A stretch of 64,000 nt of DNA, taken from NCBI GenBank assembly GCA_036652795.1, contig JAVVVD010000001.1:124001-188000 (forward strand), read 5' to 3'. Source of the stretch: JAVVVD01 sp036652795 (lineage in GTDB: Bacteria; Bacillota; Clostridia; Christensenellales; CAG-138). Positions 1 through 7,702 of this stretch are shown here, piece after piece. A model generated the notes under the pieces. The model had not been told where the DNA came from and searched no databases. It worked only from the letters and a program-made list of their open reading frames with translations. Within the stretch, counting starts at the first letter, position 1. The number at the start of each line of letters is the position of its first letter. Position numbers and translations under genes: made by a program.

Positions 1-2
1 AT

Positions 3-752
3 TCCATAAAAAATGGTGAGCTGCGCGATTTTACCCCAACGGCGTTCATATTTGGTGCAAAGGCAGCACCGGGCTATGTGCGCGCAAAAAGCGTGATAAA
101 GTATATAAACGAGGTGGCAGGGCTTATCAATTCTGATCCGGATATGCACGATAAGCTAAAGGTAGTGTTCGTTTCAAATTACAATTGCTCATACGCCGAG
201 CATATAGTGCCGGCGGCCGATATATCAGAGCAGATATCCCCTGCGGGCACAGAGGCAAGTGGAACGGGCAACATGAAATTCATGCTTAACGGAACGGTCA
301 CGCTTGGCACATACGATGGAGCTAATATTGAAATAGTTGAGCAGGCGGGAAAAGACAACAACTATATCTTTGGCGCGAATGCGGAGGATATAGCCAGAAT
401 AAAGGACAGCTACGACCCTAAGATAATATACGAGCGTGACATGCGCGTGAAGCGCGCGCTGGATACGCTGGTAAATGGCACTGTAAACGATGGCGGCAGC
501 GGCATATTCCGTGAGCTGTACAATTCGCTGCTATACGGCGAACAGTGGCATTCGCCGGATCATTACTATCTGTTGCTTGACATGCTGCCATATATAGACG
601 CAAAGCTGCGCGCTAACGCTGATTATAAAGACAGCATAGCCTTTGGCCGTAAATGCCTGTTGAATACAGCGGCTGCCGGCAAGTTCAGCAGTGATCGTGC
701 TGTGAAACAGTATGCAGACGAACTGTGGCACGTGGGCAGAACCAGGAAATGA
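3..752 (+). CDS. glgP: Glycogen/starch phosphorylase, C-terminal part (5' end outside window)
   Basis: The frame is open from base 3, so the gene begins upstream of the window; about 249 C-terminal residues of the usual ~800 are present. The segment carries the phosphorylase signature EASGTGNMKF, whose lysine (codon near 276) binds pyridoxal phosphate in this family, preceded by the typical FGAKAAPGY stretch and followed by the GTYDGANIEI segment. The enzyme releases glucose 1-phosphate from storage glucan in the cytoplasm. It ends 12 bases before the convergent metallo-hydrolase gene, leaving no room for a separate terminator. Whether a glg operon lies upstream cannot be seen. Confidence 0.95.
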   Translation, partial: SIKNGELRDFTPTAFIFGAKAAPGYVRAKSVIKYINEVAGLINSDPDMHDKLKVVFVSNYNCSYAEHIVPAADISEQISPAGTEASGTGNMKFMLNGTVTLGTYDGANIEIVEQAGKDNNYIFGANAEDIARIKDSYDPKIIYERDMRVKRALDTLVNGTVNDGGSGIFRELYNSLLYGEQWHSPDHYYLLLDMLPYIDAKLRANADYKDSIAFGRKCLLNTAAAGKFSSDRAVKQYADELWHVGRTRK

Positions 753-764
753 ATACAAATATCG

Positions 765-1769
765 TCATTTCTGGACGGCGGATATTACATTTTTGCCGGT
801 GAAAAGTAGCCGTACGGTTCCATTTTCATCGGTACGATAGTATTTGACGCCGTTATTTTGAAAGAACTCAAGCAGTGAGGGGGCTGGATGCCCGAAGTCA
901 TTATCGCGGCCGCATGATATTACTGCGATTTCCGGTGAAACGGCGTTGAAAAATTCCGCTGATGTTGCGTCGGATGAGCCGTGATGCCCAACCTTAAGCA
1001 CATCTGCTGCAAAGCTGCTTGGCGAGGCCATATTCAGCGCAAGCTCCTCGGCGGCAAAACCGGCATCGCCGGTAAGCAATATTGCGGTATTTCCGTATTT
1101 AAGGCGTAGCACAAGGCTCATGTCGTTTAAATCAGAGAAGCTGCAATGCTTATATGGAGAAAGAACATCTATTTCCACGTTGTCATCCCATGGTATATTT
1201 ACGCCTGCACCGGCCCATAGTTTGGTAAGCGTAACTCCTTTATCTTCAAGCGCGGCAAGCATGCCTTCGTAAGCTGAGGTTGTGTGCTCGGTATCGGACG
1301 TATAGAATGCGCCGACATCATAGGCTTCAATTATGCGGCGCATGCCGCCGATATGATCGCTGTGCGGATGCGTGGCAATTAACACATCTATGTGCGAAAC
1401 ACCAAGCTGCTTTAAAAACGAATTAACCCGCAGCACATATTCGGATTCACCAGTATCGATAAGCATTGTTTTGCCGGATGGAGATTTAATAAATATGCTA
1501 TCACCCTGACCAACATCAAGTATATACACATCCATGAACGGGCCTTCCGGCATAGCGGACGGCTGTGGGAATGGCGAACCTTGTGATGGTGCTTCGGCTT
1601 TTATACGGTCAATAAGCAAAGTAAGGTTGGAAAACACATTTTTTGCGCCGGAGGGATCGGAAAAATACCAGATTCCTGCAAACAATAACGCTACAAGGCA
1701 CAGCGAAGCTATAACCCGCAGCGAATGGGCATTCTGCTTTTGCTTTTTTGTTTTACGTTTTTTATTCAC
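765..1769 (-). CDS. Membrane-anchored ComEC/Rec2-like metallo-beta-lactamase-fold hydrolase
   Basis: 334 residues with a basic N-terminus, one membrane segment (about 17-34), a Pro/Ser-rich linker (about 60-77) and a metallo-beta-lactamase domain. The metal ligand motif THPHSDH is at about 133-139, with LLTGDAG and VGHHGS further on. The domain matches the free-standing form of the C-terminal ComEC domain, found in many Firmicutes as a predicted secreted or surface phosphodiesterase/nuclease; the competence pore domain itself is absent, so this is not full ComEC. The start is GTG at 1769, chosen because GGGGGA lies about 8 bases upstream. The function (extracellular nuclease, DNA uptake aid or something else) is inferred from family only. 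Confidence 0.85.
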   Translation of the reverse strand: MNKKRKTKKQKQNAHSLRVIASLCLVALLFAGIWYFSDPSGAKNVFSNLTLLIDRIKAEAPSQGSPFPQPSAMPEGPFMDVYILDVGQGDSIFIKSPSGKTMLIDTGESEYVLRVNSFLKQLGVSHIDVLIATHPHSDHIGGMRRIIEAYDVGAFYTSDTEHTTSAYEGMLAALEDKGVTLTKLWAGAGVNIPWDDNVEIDVLSPYKHCSFSDLNDMSLVLRLKYGNTAILLTGDAGFAAEELALNMASPSSFAADVLKVGHHGSSDATSAEFFNAVSPEIAVISCGRDNDFGHPAPSLLEFFQNNGVKYYRTDENGTVRLLFTGKNVISAVQK

Positions 1770-1843
1770 AGCACTAATCCCCCGCAGGATATTGTATTAT
1801 ATAACGCAATAAAACACCAGTGTTGGTGTGAAAACCATATTAC

Positions 1844-1872
1844 TTGACAAAGCAGTTTTTGACGAATAGAAT
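1844..1872 (+). promoter_or_regulatory. Strong sigma-A type promoter for the lone acyl carrier protein
   Basis: TTGACA (1844-1849) and TAGAAT (1867-1872) are separated by 17 bases. A 7-bp inverted repeat, AATGCTT/AAGCATT (1870-1876 and 1880-1886), overlaps the -10 and the expected start point and could be a repressor site. Confidence 0.75.
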
Positions 1873-1941
1873 GCTTAGGAAGCATTTTTTAGCTTCGATG
1901 GTATTATTTATAATTATTATGTATTATCTGGAGGAGTCTTA

Positions 1942-2166
1942 ATGCAAAATTTTGACCGAATACGGGATATCGTTCATGAAATAACGGGTATACCGAGCGA
2001 GCTTATAACCGCTGAGTCCACAGCGGCGCAGTTGAGGGCGGATTCGCTGGACATGACGGAAATCATCATGATGGTTGAGGATGAATTCGACATCCTTATA
2101 GAAAATGAAGACAGCATACGCAGCGTCAACGACCTTGTAAATTGCGTCGAAGCTCAGGTCGCGTGA
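1942..2166 (+). CDS. Acyl carrier protein, solitary copy
   Basis: 74 residues, the full length of a type II acyl carrier protein, with the DSL motif at about 34-36; Ser35 is the expected attachment site for 4'-phosphopantetheine, which the AcpS encoded at 27 kb could supply. It stands alone between its own strong promoter and a terminator, away from any fatty acid gene, whereas the standard acpP lies at 38.8 kb. GGAGG lies 8 bases before the ATG. It may serve a specialised acyl or aminoacyl transfer rather than bulk fatty acid synthesis; nothing next to it names the partner. Confidence 0.9.
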   Translation: MQNFDRIRDIVHEITGIPSELITAESTAAQLRADSLDMTEIIMMVEDEFDILIENEDSIRSVNDLVNCVEAQVA

Positions 2167-2246
2167 AACGGGCAGATAACCAAGATGAAATGTAATGATA
2201 AATAAACAAAAGCCGCCGATATTTGGCAACGAATATTAGTGTGTGT

Positions 2247-2282
2247 GAGCGAGGGACTTTTATCTCTCGCTCTTCTTTGTTT
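2247..2282 (+). terminator. Intrinsic terminator after the lone acyl carrier protein
   Basis: A 10-bp stem (2247-2256 with 2263-2272, one G-T wobble) closes a 6-base loop and is followed by a T-rich tract. Confidence 0.8.
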
Positions 2283-2306
2283 ATAATCAAATGAAATGCA
2301 TCTCAT

Positions 2307-2334
2307 TTGCGCACATTGCTTTTTATGATAGAAT
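2307..2334 (+). promoter_or_regulatory. Likely promoter of the alpha/beta hydrolase
   Basis: TTGCGC (2307-2312) and TAGAAT (2329-2334) with a 16-base spacer. The -35 is a weak match; the -10 is identical to that of the upstream acyl carrier gene. Confidence 0.45.
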
Positions 2335-2468
2335 GAATCGTTAGAGAGAATTAATGTTATAGTTGTTTTAATATTTTCTAAGGAATGGTTTCTTTATGAA
2401 AGATCCATTTTGTAGTGAAGAAATGGCACCCGGAGTTGTAAAGTGCATAAGGAGAAAAGTGAAATATA

Positions 2469-3233
2469 ATGACAGTTGAATCAAGGCACAGAGAGTGTAT
2501 CTGCGAGCATCCGACAGCCAGAACGGTGGTAGTTTTTATACACGGAGTATTGGGCAGCCCATGTCAGTTTCAGCCATATATTCAAAGGCTCGGCGATAAC
2601 GTTTCATTTATTAATCTTCTGTTGCCGGGGCATGGCGGCACGGCTAAGGCGTTTGCGGATTCGGGCATGTGCAAGTGGCAGCAATATGTGGATGAAAGGA
2701 TTTGTACGCTTGAAAGGCGATATGACCATATTATATTGGTTGGGCATTCCATGGGTACACTGCTTGCAATACAAGCCGCCATTAGATACCCGGCTCGTAT
2801 ATGCGGGTTGTTCCTAATTGCCACACCATTATATGTTAAAATGCGCAAAGCCAGCGTATATACTAACCTTAGGGTAGCTTTTAATCGTGTTAACCCGGAA
2901 AATAAAGCGGATATGGCAGCGCAGTGCGGATATAGCATAAGTGACAGGTTATCATTGCATCAGCTGCGCTGGATTCCAAGATTTATTGAACTGTTGAAAA
3001 AGGGTAGCGCTGTGCGAAACTCTCTAATTAATCTTAAGATACCAATAGTTGCTGTTCAATCTGAAAATGATGCGGTCGTAAACATAAAATCAATTGCAGC
3101 ACTGCATTTGGCGCTGCCGGACGCTGAGATATTGTTACTGAAAAAATCAGGGCATTTCTACTTTGATGAGGGTGAGTTTGCGCGTATTCTATCGTGCTTT
3201 GAATCCTTCGTAGCAGACTGCATCGTGGTGTAG
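2469..3233 (+). CDS. Alpha/beta hydrolase (monoacylglycerol lipase / carboxylesterase type)
   Basis: 254 residues with the complete alpha/beta hydrolase triad: nucleophile Ser94 in GHSMG, Asp201 in SENDAVV and His229 in SGHF. The HGVLGSP segment (about 25-31) supplies the oxyanion hole. No signal peptide or membrane segment is visible, so it should act in the cytoplasm on an ester or lipid. It follows the lone acyl carrier protein with its own promoter. A GGAG box lies about 14 bases before the ATG. The substrate is unknown; a thioesterase role linked to the neighbouring carrier protein is possible but unsupported. Confidence 0.85.
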   Translation: MTVESRHRECICEHPTARTVVVFIHGVLGSPCQFQPYIQRLGDNVSFINLLLPGHGGTAKAFADSGMCKWQQYVDERICTLERRYDHIILVGHSMGTLLAIQAAIRYPARICGLFLIATPLYVKMRKASVYTNLRVAFNRVNPENKADMAAQCGYSISDRLSLHQLRWIPRFIELLKKGSAVRNSLINLKIPIVAVQSENDAVVNIKSIAALHLALPDAEILLLKKSGHFYFDEGEFARILSCFESFVADCIVV

Positions 3234-3245
3234 CAATAAAACAAA

Positions 3246-3272
3246 CGCCCGAACTAAAAATAGTATCGGGCG
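3246..3272. terminator. Terminator between the hydrolase and phzF-like genes
   Basis: CGCCCGA/TCGGGCG plus inner ACTA/TAGT form an 11-bp stem with a single bulged A and an AAAA loop. Read on the minus strand it is followed by a T-rich tract, so it mainly serves the phzF-like gene and may work both ways. Confidence 0.7.
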
Positions 3273-3301
3273 CACTTATACGTAAAAACTATAGTCAGTT
3301 G

Positions 3302-4156
3302 TTATATATCACCCTTGCATAGTATCACTCCGCTGCCACCTATGCGAACAACAAAGCCGCCATCTATGGTTTCAAGACGTGAAAGTATAAGCGATGGACG
3401 CCCCATAGATTCGCCCTGTATGAAACGGTTGGTCCTATTAAGCTTGATAAGATCGCGCTTGTAAAGATAGTATGTCAGCGCTCCGTTGGAGGTGCCGGTT
3501 GCAGCCTCTTCATCTATGCCGTAAAGCGGGGCGAAATTGCGGCAGCGCGCCGTGCAATCGTCATTTAGCGCAAATGCGTGCACGCCTGTTACTCCGTATT
3601 TTTTGCTGATTGATGATATGGTGTCAAAATTTGGGCGCATATCAAACAGCGCAGTATCGTTGACGGGCATAATTATATCTGGAAGACCTGTTGAGATTAA
3701 TTCAGGCGTGAGCGAAGGTGGCATCGCAGAAAGGTCAAGCCCAAACGCTGCATACAACGGCAGTAGATCTTCATCTAGCATTACGCCTATGGAGATGGGG
3801 GCGGCCATGTCCATCCAGACGCATTCGGAGCCAATATCGATATTTAACTCTGCTGCCTTGGTCATGGTAAGGTATGAATTGCCGTCCTTTACACGTCCCT
3901 CATAACCTAGCGCGCAGAACGCAGCTATTGTGGCATGACCGCATAGGTCAACCTCGCATACGGGGGTGAAATAACGAATTTGGAACGAATCGCCGCCTTT
4001 CTGCGGGAATACAAAGGCGGTTTCTGAGTAGCCAAGCTCTGCGGCTAACGCAAGCATGAAATTATCACTTGGATGTGTATTGTCGCACATCACAACGCCG
4101 GCTGGATTGCCGCCGAATAGGGTGTCGGTAAATGCATCTATAATGTATAGTTTCAT
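3302..4156 (-). CDS. PhzF family isomerase
   Basis: 284 residues, the normal length for the PhzF/YddE family of diaminopimelate epimerase-like isomerases. Conserved features are the start AFTDTLFGGNPAGV, SETAF with the probable catalytic Glu45, CGHATIAA (about 72-79) and a late GTSNGAL segment. In phenazine producers PhzF isomerises dihydrohydroxyanthranilate, but most family members, including those in Clostridia, have no known substrate; no phenazine genes are visible here. It is a single gene on the minus strand, divergent from feoAB, with an extended -10 (TGATATAAT) and an AAGGAGA box upstream. Confidence 0.9.
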   Translation of the reverse strand: MKLYIIDAFTDTLFGGNPAGVVMCDNTHPSDNFMLALAAELGYSETAFVFPQKGGDSFQIRYFTPVCEVDLCGHATIAAFCALGYEGRVKDGNSYLTMTKAAELNIDIGSECVWMDMAAPISIGVMLDEDLLPLYAAFGLDLSAMPPSLTPELISTGLPDIIMPVNDTALFDMRPNFDTISSISKKYGVTGVHAFALNDDCTARCRNFAPLYGIDEEAATGTSNGALTYYLYKRDLIKLNRTNRFIQGESMGRPSLILSRLETIDGGFVVRIGGSGVILCKGDI

Positions 4157-4210
4157 AGTTAACCAATCTCCTTTAATAAATTATATCACAAATGATTTTA
4201 GATTGGTAGG

Positions 4211-4239
4211 TTGACCTGTATACACACATATGCTATAAT
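4211..4239 (+). promoter_or_regulatory. Promoter of the feoAB operon
   Basis: TTGACC (4211-4216), a 17-base spacer and a perfect TATAAT (4234-4239). The expected transcription start, near 4246, sits at the edge of the palindrome at 4248-4263. Confidence 0.8.
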
Positions 4240-4247
4240 CCAGAATG

Positions 4248-4263
4248 GTTAGCGTACGCTAAC
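4248..4263. promoter_or_regulatory. Perfect 16-bp palindrome, candidate metal-repressor operator of feoAB
   Basis: GTTAGCGTACGCTAAC reads the same on both strands and starts immediately after the promoter, where a bound repressor would block transcription. The TTAG...CTAA halves resemble sites of DtxR/MntR-family metal repressors more than the Fur box. Its identity as an operator is inferred. Confidence 0.6.
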
Positions 4264-4290
4264 TAATGCTGGGCTAATGTGGGAGATAAT

Positions 4291-6837
4291 ATGGAAGCAG
4301 ACAGGATGACGCTGGGGGCATTGAAGCCCGGACAAAACGGATATGTATATCAGGTAACCACAGAAGATAGGCATAAACGACGCCGTATAGTGGATATGGG
4401 GATAACCCCAGGCACAGAGATAACAGTGGTAAAGGTAGCGCCGATGGGGGATCCGATAGAGATAGCGCTGAGGGGATATTCGCTGTCGTTGCGATATGAG
4501 GATGCAAGCAGCATAACGCTGATGAATGAGGCAGAACGGACAAAGCTGGCCCGCATGATGGATACGGCGGAGCGCCGCAGAGAAAACAGTGGACGCAAGG
4601 CGCTTGAACGCATGGAACATCACAGCAATATGGATATGCAGGAGCATGAGCGAGCGGCAATGCTGACGGAATTTGTGATAGAAGCAGAGGATGAATGCTG
4701 CAATTACAAGGATGGCGTGTGTGCGCGGGATGTGTTTCCTGATGAAAAACCGGTTAAGCTGGCGCTGGCCGGCAACCCAAACTGTGGCAAAACCACACTG
4801 TTCAACGCACTGACGGGCAGTCGTGAATATGTGGGTAATTGGCCAGGGGTGACTGTTGAAAAAAAAGAAGGGCGTATAAAGAGCACCGCCTGTAAAGGTG
4901 AGCAATGCAACGGCATATGCACGCATGGACATGATATGACGCTGGTGGATTTGCCAGGCATATACTCACTTTCACCGTACTCTATGGAAGAAATTGTTTC
5001 AAGGGATTTTATAGTCAAGGAAAAACCGGATGCAATAATAAATATAGTTGATGGCACAAATCTGGAGCGCAACCTGTATCTGACTGTTCAGCTTATGGAG
5101 CTTGAGCGTCCGATGATAATTGCGCTTAATATGATGGATGAGGTCGAGAAGAACGGTGATAGCATAGACGTAAGACGCTTATCACTTGAGCTTGGTATTC
5201 CCGTAATACCGATAAGCGCACGCACGGGTATGGGAATAGAAGATCTTATCGCAAGCGCTCATAAGCTGATATACGCCGTGCATACACAGCTTCATGAGGG
5301 CTTTAATATTGAACCCGATGATCTGTATGATGATTATACGCATCTAGAACATCACCGTTTGGGCAATATCGTGGAACCGTATGCAAAACGGGCGGATTTG
5401 CCGCTGCATTGGACGGAGATAAAGCTTCTTGAGGGCGATGTGCTTGTGAAGGAAAGCCTGCAACTCAATAGTGATGATGAACGCCGTGTGCGAGAGGTTG
5501 TGGAAAGATATGCTGCCTCAAGTCCGTTGGGCGACAACGAAACAAAGGTGGCGGATATCCGCTATCGTTATATCGAAAATGTATGTGCAACAGCCTTAAA
5601 ACGTGAAAGAAAGCAGGGTGAGGCCTCACGCTCAAATGTAATAGACAGACTGCTCACAAACAAATACCTGGCAATTCCGGTGTTTTTGCTGATAATGCTG
5701 GGTATATTCACATTAACCTTCTCCACGCTCGGAGCATGGCTTTCGGATATGGTGGCGGTGTTCATAGGCGATATTGCATCGCCGTTCATACGCACAGCGC
5801 TTGATAATGCAGGTGCAATGGGCTGGCTAACGAGCCTTATCTGTGATGGAATAATAAGTGGTGTTGGTGGCGTTTTAACATTTCTTCCGCAAATAGCGCT
5901 GTTGTTCTTTTGCCTCTCGTTGCTGGAGGATAGTGGGTATATGAGCCGTATTGCCTTTATAATGGATAAGCCTATGAGAAAATTCGGCCTTTCGGGTAAA
6001 AGCTTTATACCGCTGCTTATGGGCTTTGGCTGTACCGTTCCGGCGGCGATGGGTACTCGCACAATGGATAATATGAAGGATAAGCGCATGACAATACTGC
6101 TGCTGCCGTTCATGAGCTGTTCCGCCAAACTGCCGGTTTATGGGCTTATCGCAGGGGCGTTCTTCGCAAGGGGAAGAGGACTGGTGATATTTAGCATATA
6201 TGTGTTGGGTGTATTACTGGGCATACTTTCGGGTTTCATATTTAAAAAGTTGCTTTTCAAGGGGGCAGACGCCCCATTTATGATAGAGCTGCCGCCATAC
6301 AGGTGGCCATCTCTAAATAATACATTTATTCATGTTGGCGAGCGTGTATGGCATTTTCTGCAAAAGGCCGGAACGATAATATTTGCAATGAGCGTTGTGC
6401 TTTGGCTAATGCAAAGCTTTGATATATCTTTTACAATGGTGCAAAATGCAGAGAATAGTATACTAGGGCGAATCGGTGGGATAATAGCGCCGATATTCGC
6501 GCCGCTGGGCTTTGGCACATGGAAAGCTGCCGTAGCATTGCTTACAGGAATTGTGGCAAAGGAAGCCGTGGTATCCTCATTGTCAATGTTCTATGGCTTC
6601 AGCCTATCGGCTGGCAGCAACGCAATACAGAGTGCACTTTCAGGAACATTTACGCCGCTTTCAGCTTATAGCTTTCTGGTATTCGTGCTGTTGTATACAC
6701 CGTGTATCGCGGCAGTCACAACAATGCGCCGCGAATTGGGCAGCCGTGGATATACTTTACTTGCGATAGTGTATCAGATAATGGTGGCATATGCGGCATC
6801 GCTTGCGGTATATGTGATAGGAGGATTGTTCATCTGA
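4291..6837 (+). CDS. feoB: FeoA-FeoB fusion, ferrous iron transporter
   Basis: 848 residues from the ATG at 4291, preferred over the in-frame GTG at 4279 because GGGAG lies 5 bases before it. The order is a FeoA SH3-like domain (about 3-78), a charged linker with a CC-x5-C cluster (about 136-144), a GTPase domain with GNPNCGKTT (about 161-169), DLPGIYS and NMMDE, then the multi-span FeoB core with two Gate-type halves containing CTVPAAMGTRT. The protein imports Fe2+ across the cytoplasmic membrane. FeoA is normally a separate small protein; fusion fixes the ratio. The stop overlaps the following Cys-rich gene. The promoter and palindrome upstream suggest metal-dependent repression. Confidence 0.97.
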   Translation: MEADRMTLGALKPGQNGYVYQVTTEDRHKRRRIVDMGITPGTEITVVKVAPMGDPIEIALRGYSLSLRYEDASSITLMNEAERTKLARMMDTAERRRENSGRKALERMEHHSNMDMQEHERAAMLTEFVIEAEDECCNYKDGVCARDVFPDEKPVKLALAGNPNCGKTTLFNALTGSREYVGNWPGVTVEKKEGRIKSTACKGEQCNGICTHGHDMTLVDLPGIYSLSPYSMEEIVSRDFIVKEKPDAIINIVDGTNLERNLYLTVQLMELERPMIIALNMMDEVEKNGDSIDVRRLSLELGIPVIPISARTGMGIEDLIASAHKLIYAVHTQLHEGFNIEPDDLYDDYTHLEHHRLGNIVEPYAKRADLPLHWTEIKLLEGDVLVKESLQLNSDDERRVREVVERYAASSPLGDNETKVADIRYRYIENVCATALKRERKQGEASRSNVIDRLLTNKYLAIPVFLLIMLGIFTLTFSTLGAWLSDMVAVFIGDIASPFIRTALDNAGAMGWLTSLICDGIISGVGGVLTFLPQIALLFFCLSLLEDSGYMSRIAFIMDKPMRKFGLSGKSFIPLLMGFGCTVPAAMGTRTMDNMKDKRMTILLLPFMSCSAKLPVYGLIAGAFFARGRGLVIFSIYVLGVLLGILSGFIFKKLLFKGADAPFMIELPPYRWPSLNNTFIHVGERVWHFLQKAGTIIFAMSVVLWLMQSFDISFTMVQNAENSILGRIGGIIAPIFAPLGFGTWKAAVALLTGIVAKEAVVSSLSMFYGFSLSAGSNAIQSALSGTFTPLSAYSFLVFVLLYTPCIAAVTTMRRELGSRGYTLLAIVYQIMVAYAASLAVYVIGGLFI

Positions 6838-6989
6838 TGGAAATAATATTTTATATTTTAGCGGGAATAATAGTGCTGTGGGCTGGATATAGCATAATAA
6901 GAGCTGTTAAAAACCGTGGAAACTGCTGTGGCGGCTGTGATAATTGTAGGCAATGTAACCACTGCAATCGTGCGGATAAGCCCAAATAA
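6837..6989 (+). CDS. FeoB-associated Cys-rich membrane protein
   Basis: 50 residues with one N-terminal membrane helix (about 3-20) and a short cytoplasmic tail holding six cysteines at 30, 31, 34, 37, 40 and 43, mostly spaced CxxC. This matches the small FeoB-associated Cys-rich family that follows feoB in many anaerobes. The ATG overlaps the feoB stop (TGATG), indicating translational coupling. A role as an iron-handling or redox accessory of FeoB (comparable to FeoC) is inferred; no function has been firmly established. Confidence 0.85.
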   Translation: MEIIFYILAGIIVLWAGYSIIRAVKNRGNCCGGCDNCRQCNHCNRADKPK

Positions 6990-7101
6990 AACATGAAGTA
7001 TTCACATAAATAACCTTTTTCAAGCAGGATTTTGTGCTATACTTGGAGAAAGAAATTTAGTAGCACCGTGCCTTAGCGGAGCGTGAAAGGGGAATTGAGT
7101 A

Positions 7102-7638
7102 ATGCGTATTTCTATCATTGGGAAGAACATTGAAGTCTCCAACTATCTATTTGATCTTGTCACCAAAAAAGTATCAAAACTCGATAAGTACTTTCCTGAG
7201 GATACTGAGGTGAATGTGGCAATGGCTGTGGAGCATAATAGACATATCGTAGAGGTCACGATCCCATATTCCGGCGGCATAATCCGCGGGGAAGAGGTCT
7301 CTGGCGACATGTATGCATCCATTGACAATGTGCTCAGCAAGGTGGAACATCAGATAGTCAAGCACCGCACAAAGCTGGAAAAGAACCTCCGCGCAGGAGC
7401 GTTTAAAACCGTTGATCCTGTGTATGCAGACAACTTTGATGACGACAAAGAAGACGAACCACGTAAGGTAGTGAGAATAAAACGCTTTGACATAAAGCCG
7501 ATGACTGTGGATGAGGCTATGCTTCAACTTGAACTCCTGGGTCATGCGTTCTACATGTTTGTAAATGGCGAAACAGGCCAGATAAACGTAATATATCTGC
7601 GTAAAGACGGCAACTATGGCCTAATAGAGCCTGAGTAA
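7102..7638 (+). CDS. hpf: Ribosome hibernation promoting factor, long form
   Basis: 178 residues: an N-terminal S30AE/YfiA domain (about 1-100) that binds the decoding region of the 30S subunit, an acidic linker and a C-terminal domain (about 120-178) that dimerises and joins two 70S ribosomes into 100S particles in long-form HPF. Length and both domains match the long form typical of Firmicutes. AAAGGGGA lies upstream of the ATG. It is a single transcription unit closed by a very strong terminator. Expression is usually raised in stationary phase; the sequence shows only a plain TATACT -10 (7038-7043). Confidence 0.95.
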   Translation: MRISIIGKNIEVSNYLFDLVTKKVSKLDKYFPEDTEVNVAMAVEHNRHIVEVTIPYSGGIIRGEEVSGDMYASIDNVLSKVEHQIVKHRTKLEKNLRAGAFKTVDPVYADNFDDDKEDEPRKVVRIKRFDIKPMTVDEAMLQLELLGHAFYMFVNGETGQINVIYLRKDGNYGLIEPE

Positions 7639-7660
7639 GTTTTGAATGATAGTGCAATAT

Positions 7661-7697
7661 AAAGCGGGCGGGTAGCGTAATGCTACCCGCCCGCTTT
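7661..7697. terminator. Strong bidirectional terminator between hpf and the Na/Pi cotransporter
   Basis: A perfect 16-bp stem (7661-7676 with 7682-7697), GC-rich in the middle and with AAA/TTT ends, closes a 5-base loop between convergent genes. Confidence 0.9.
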
Positions 7698-7702
7698 GCA
7701 TA

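Larger units (their letters stand above)
2167..2468. other. 302-base intergenic region
   Basis: The gap holds the terminator of the acyl carrier protein (2247-2282), a likely promoter (2307-2334) and a 28-codon open frame (2396-2481) that runs into the following hydrolase gene. No RNA gene or longer reading frame is apparent. Confidence 0.6.

Noticed and set aside
1870..1890. Hairpin plus T-run resembling an intrinsic terminator upstream of the orphan ACP
   Set aside because: It overlaps the -10 of a consensus promoter, so most of it would not be transcribed; treated as a possible operator instead.
4249..6518. Long antisense open frames opposite feoAB (for example 4249-4932 and 5568-6128)
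   Set aside because: They lie entirely within a clear sense gene, have no family features and no ribosome binding site.
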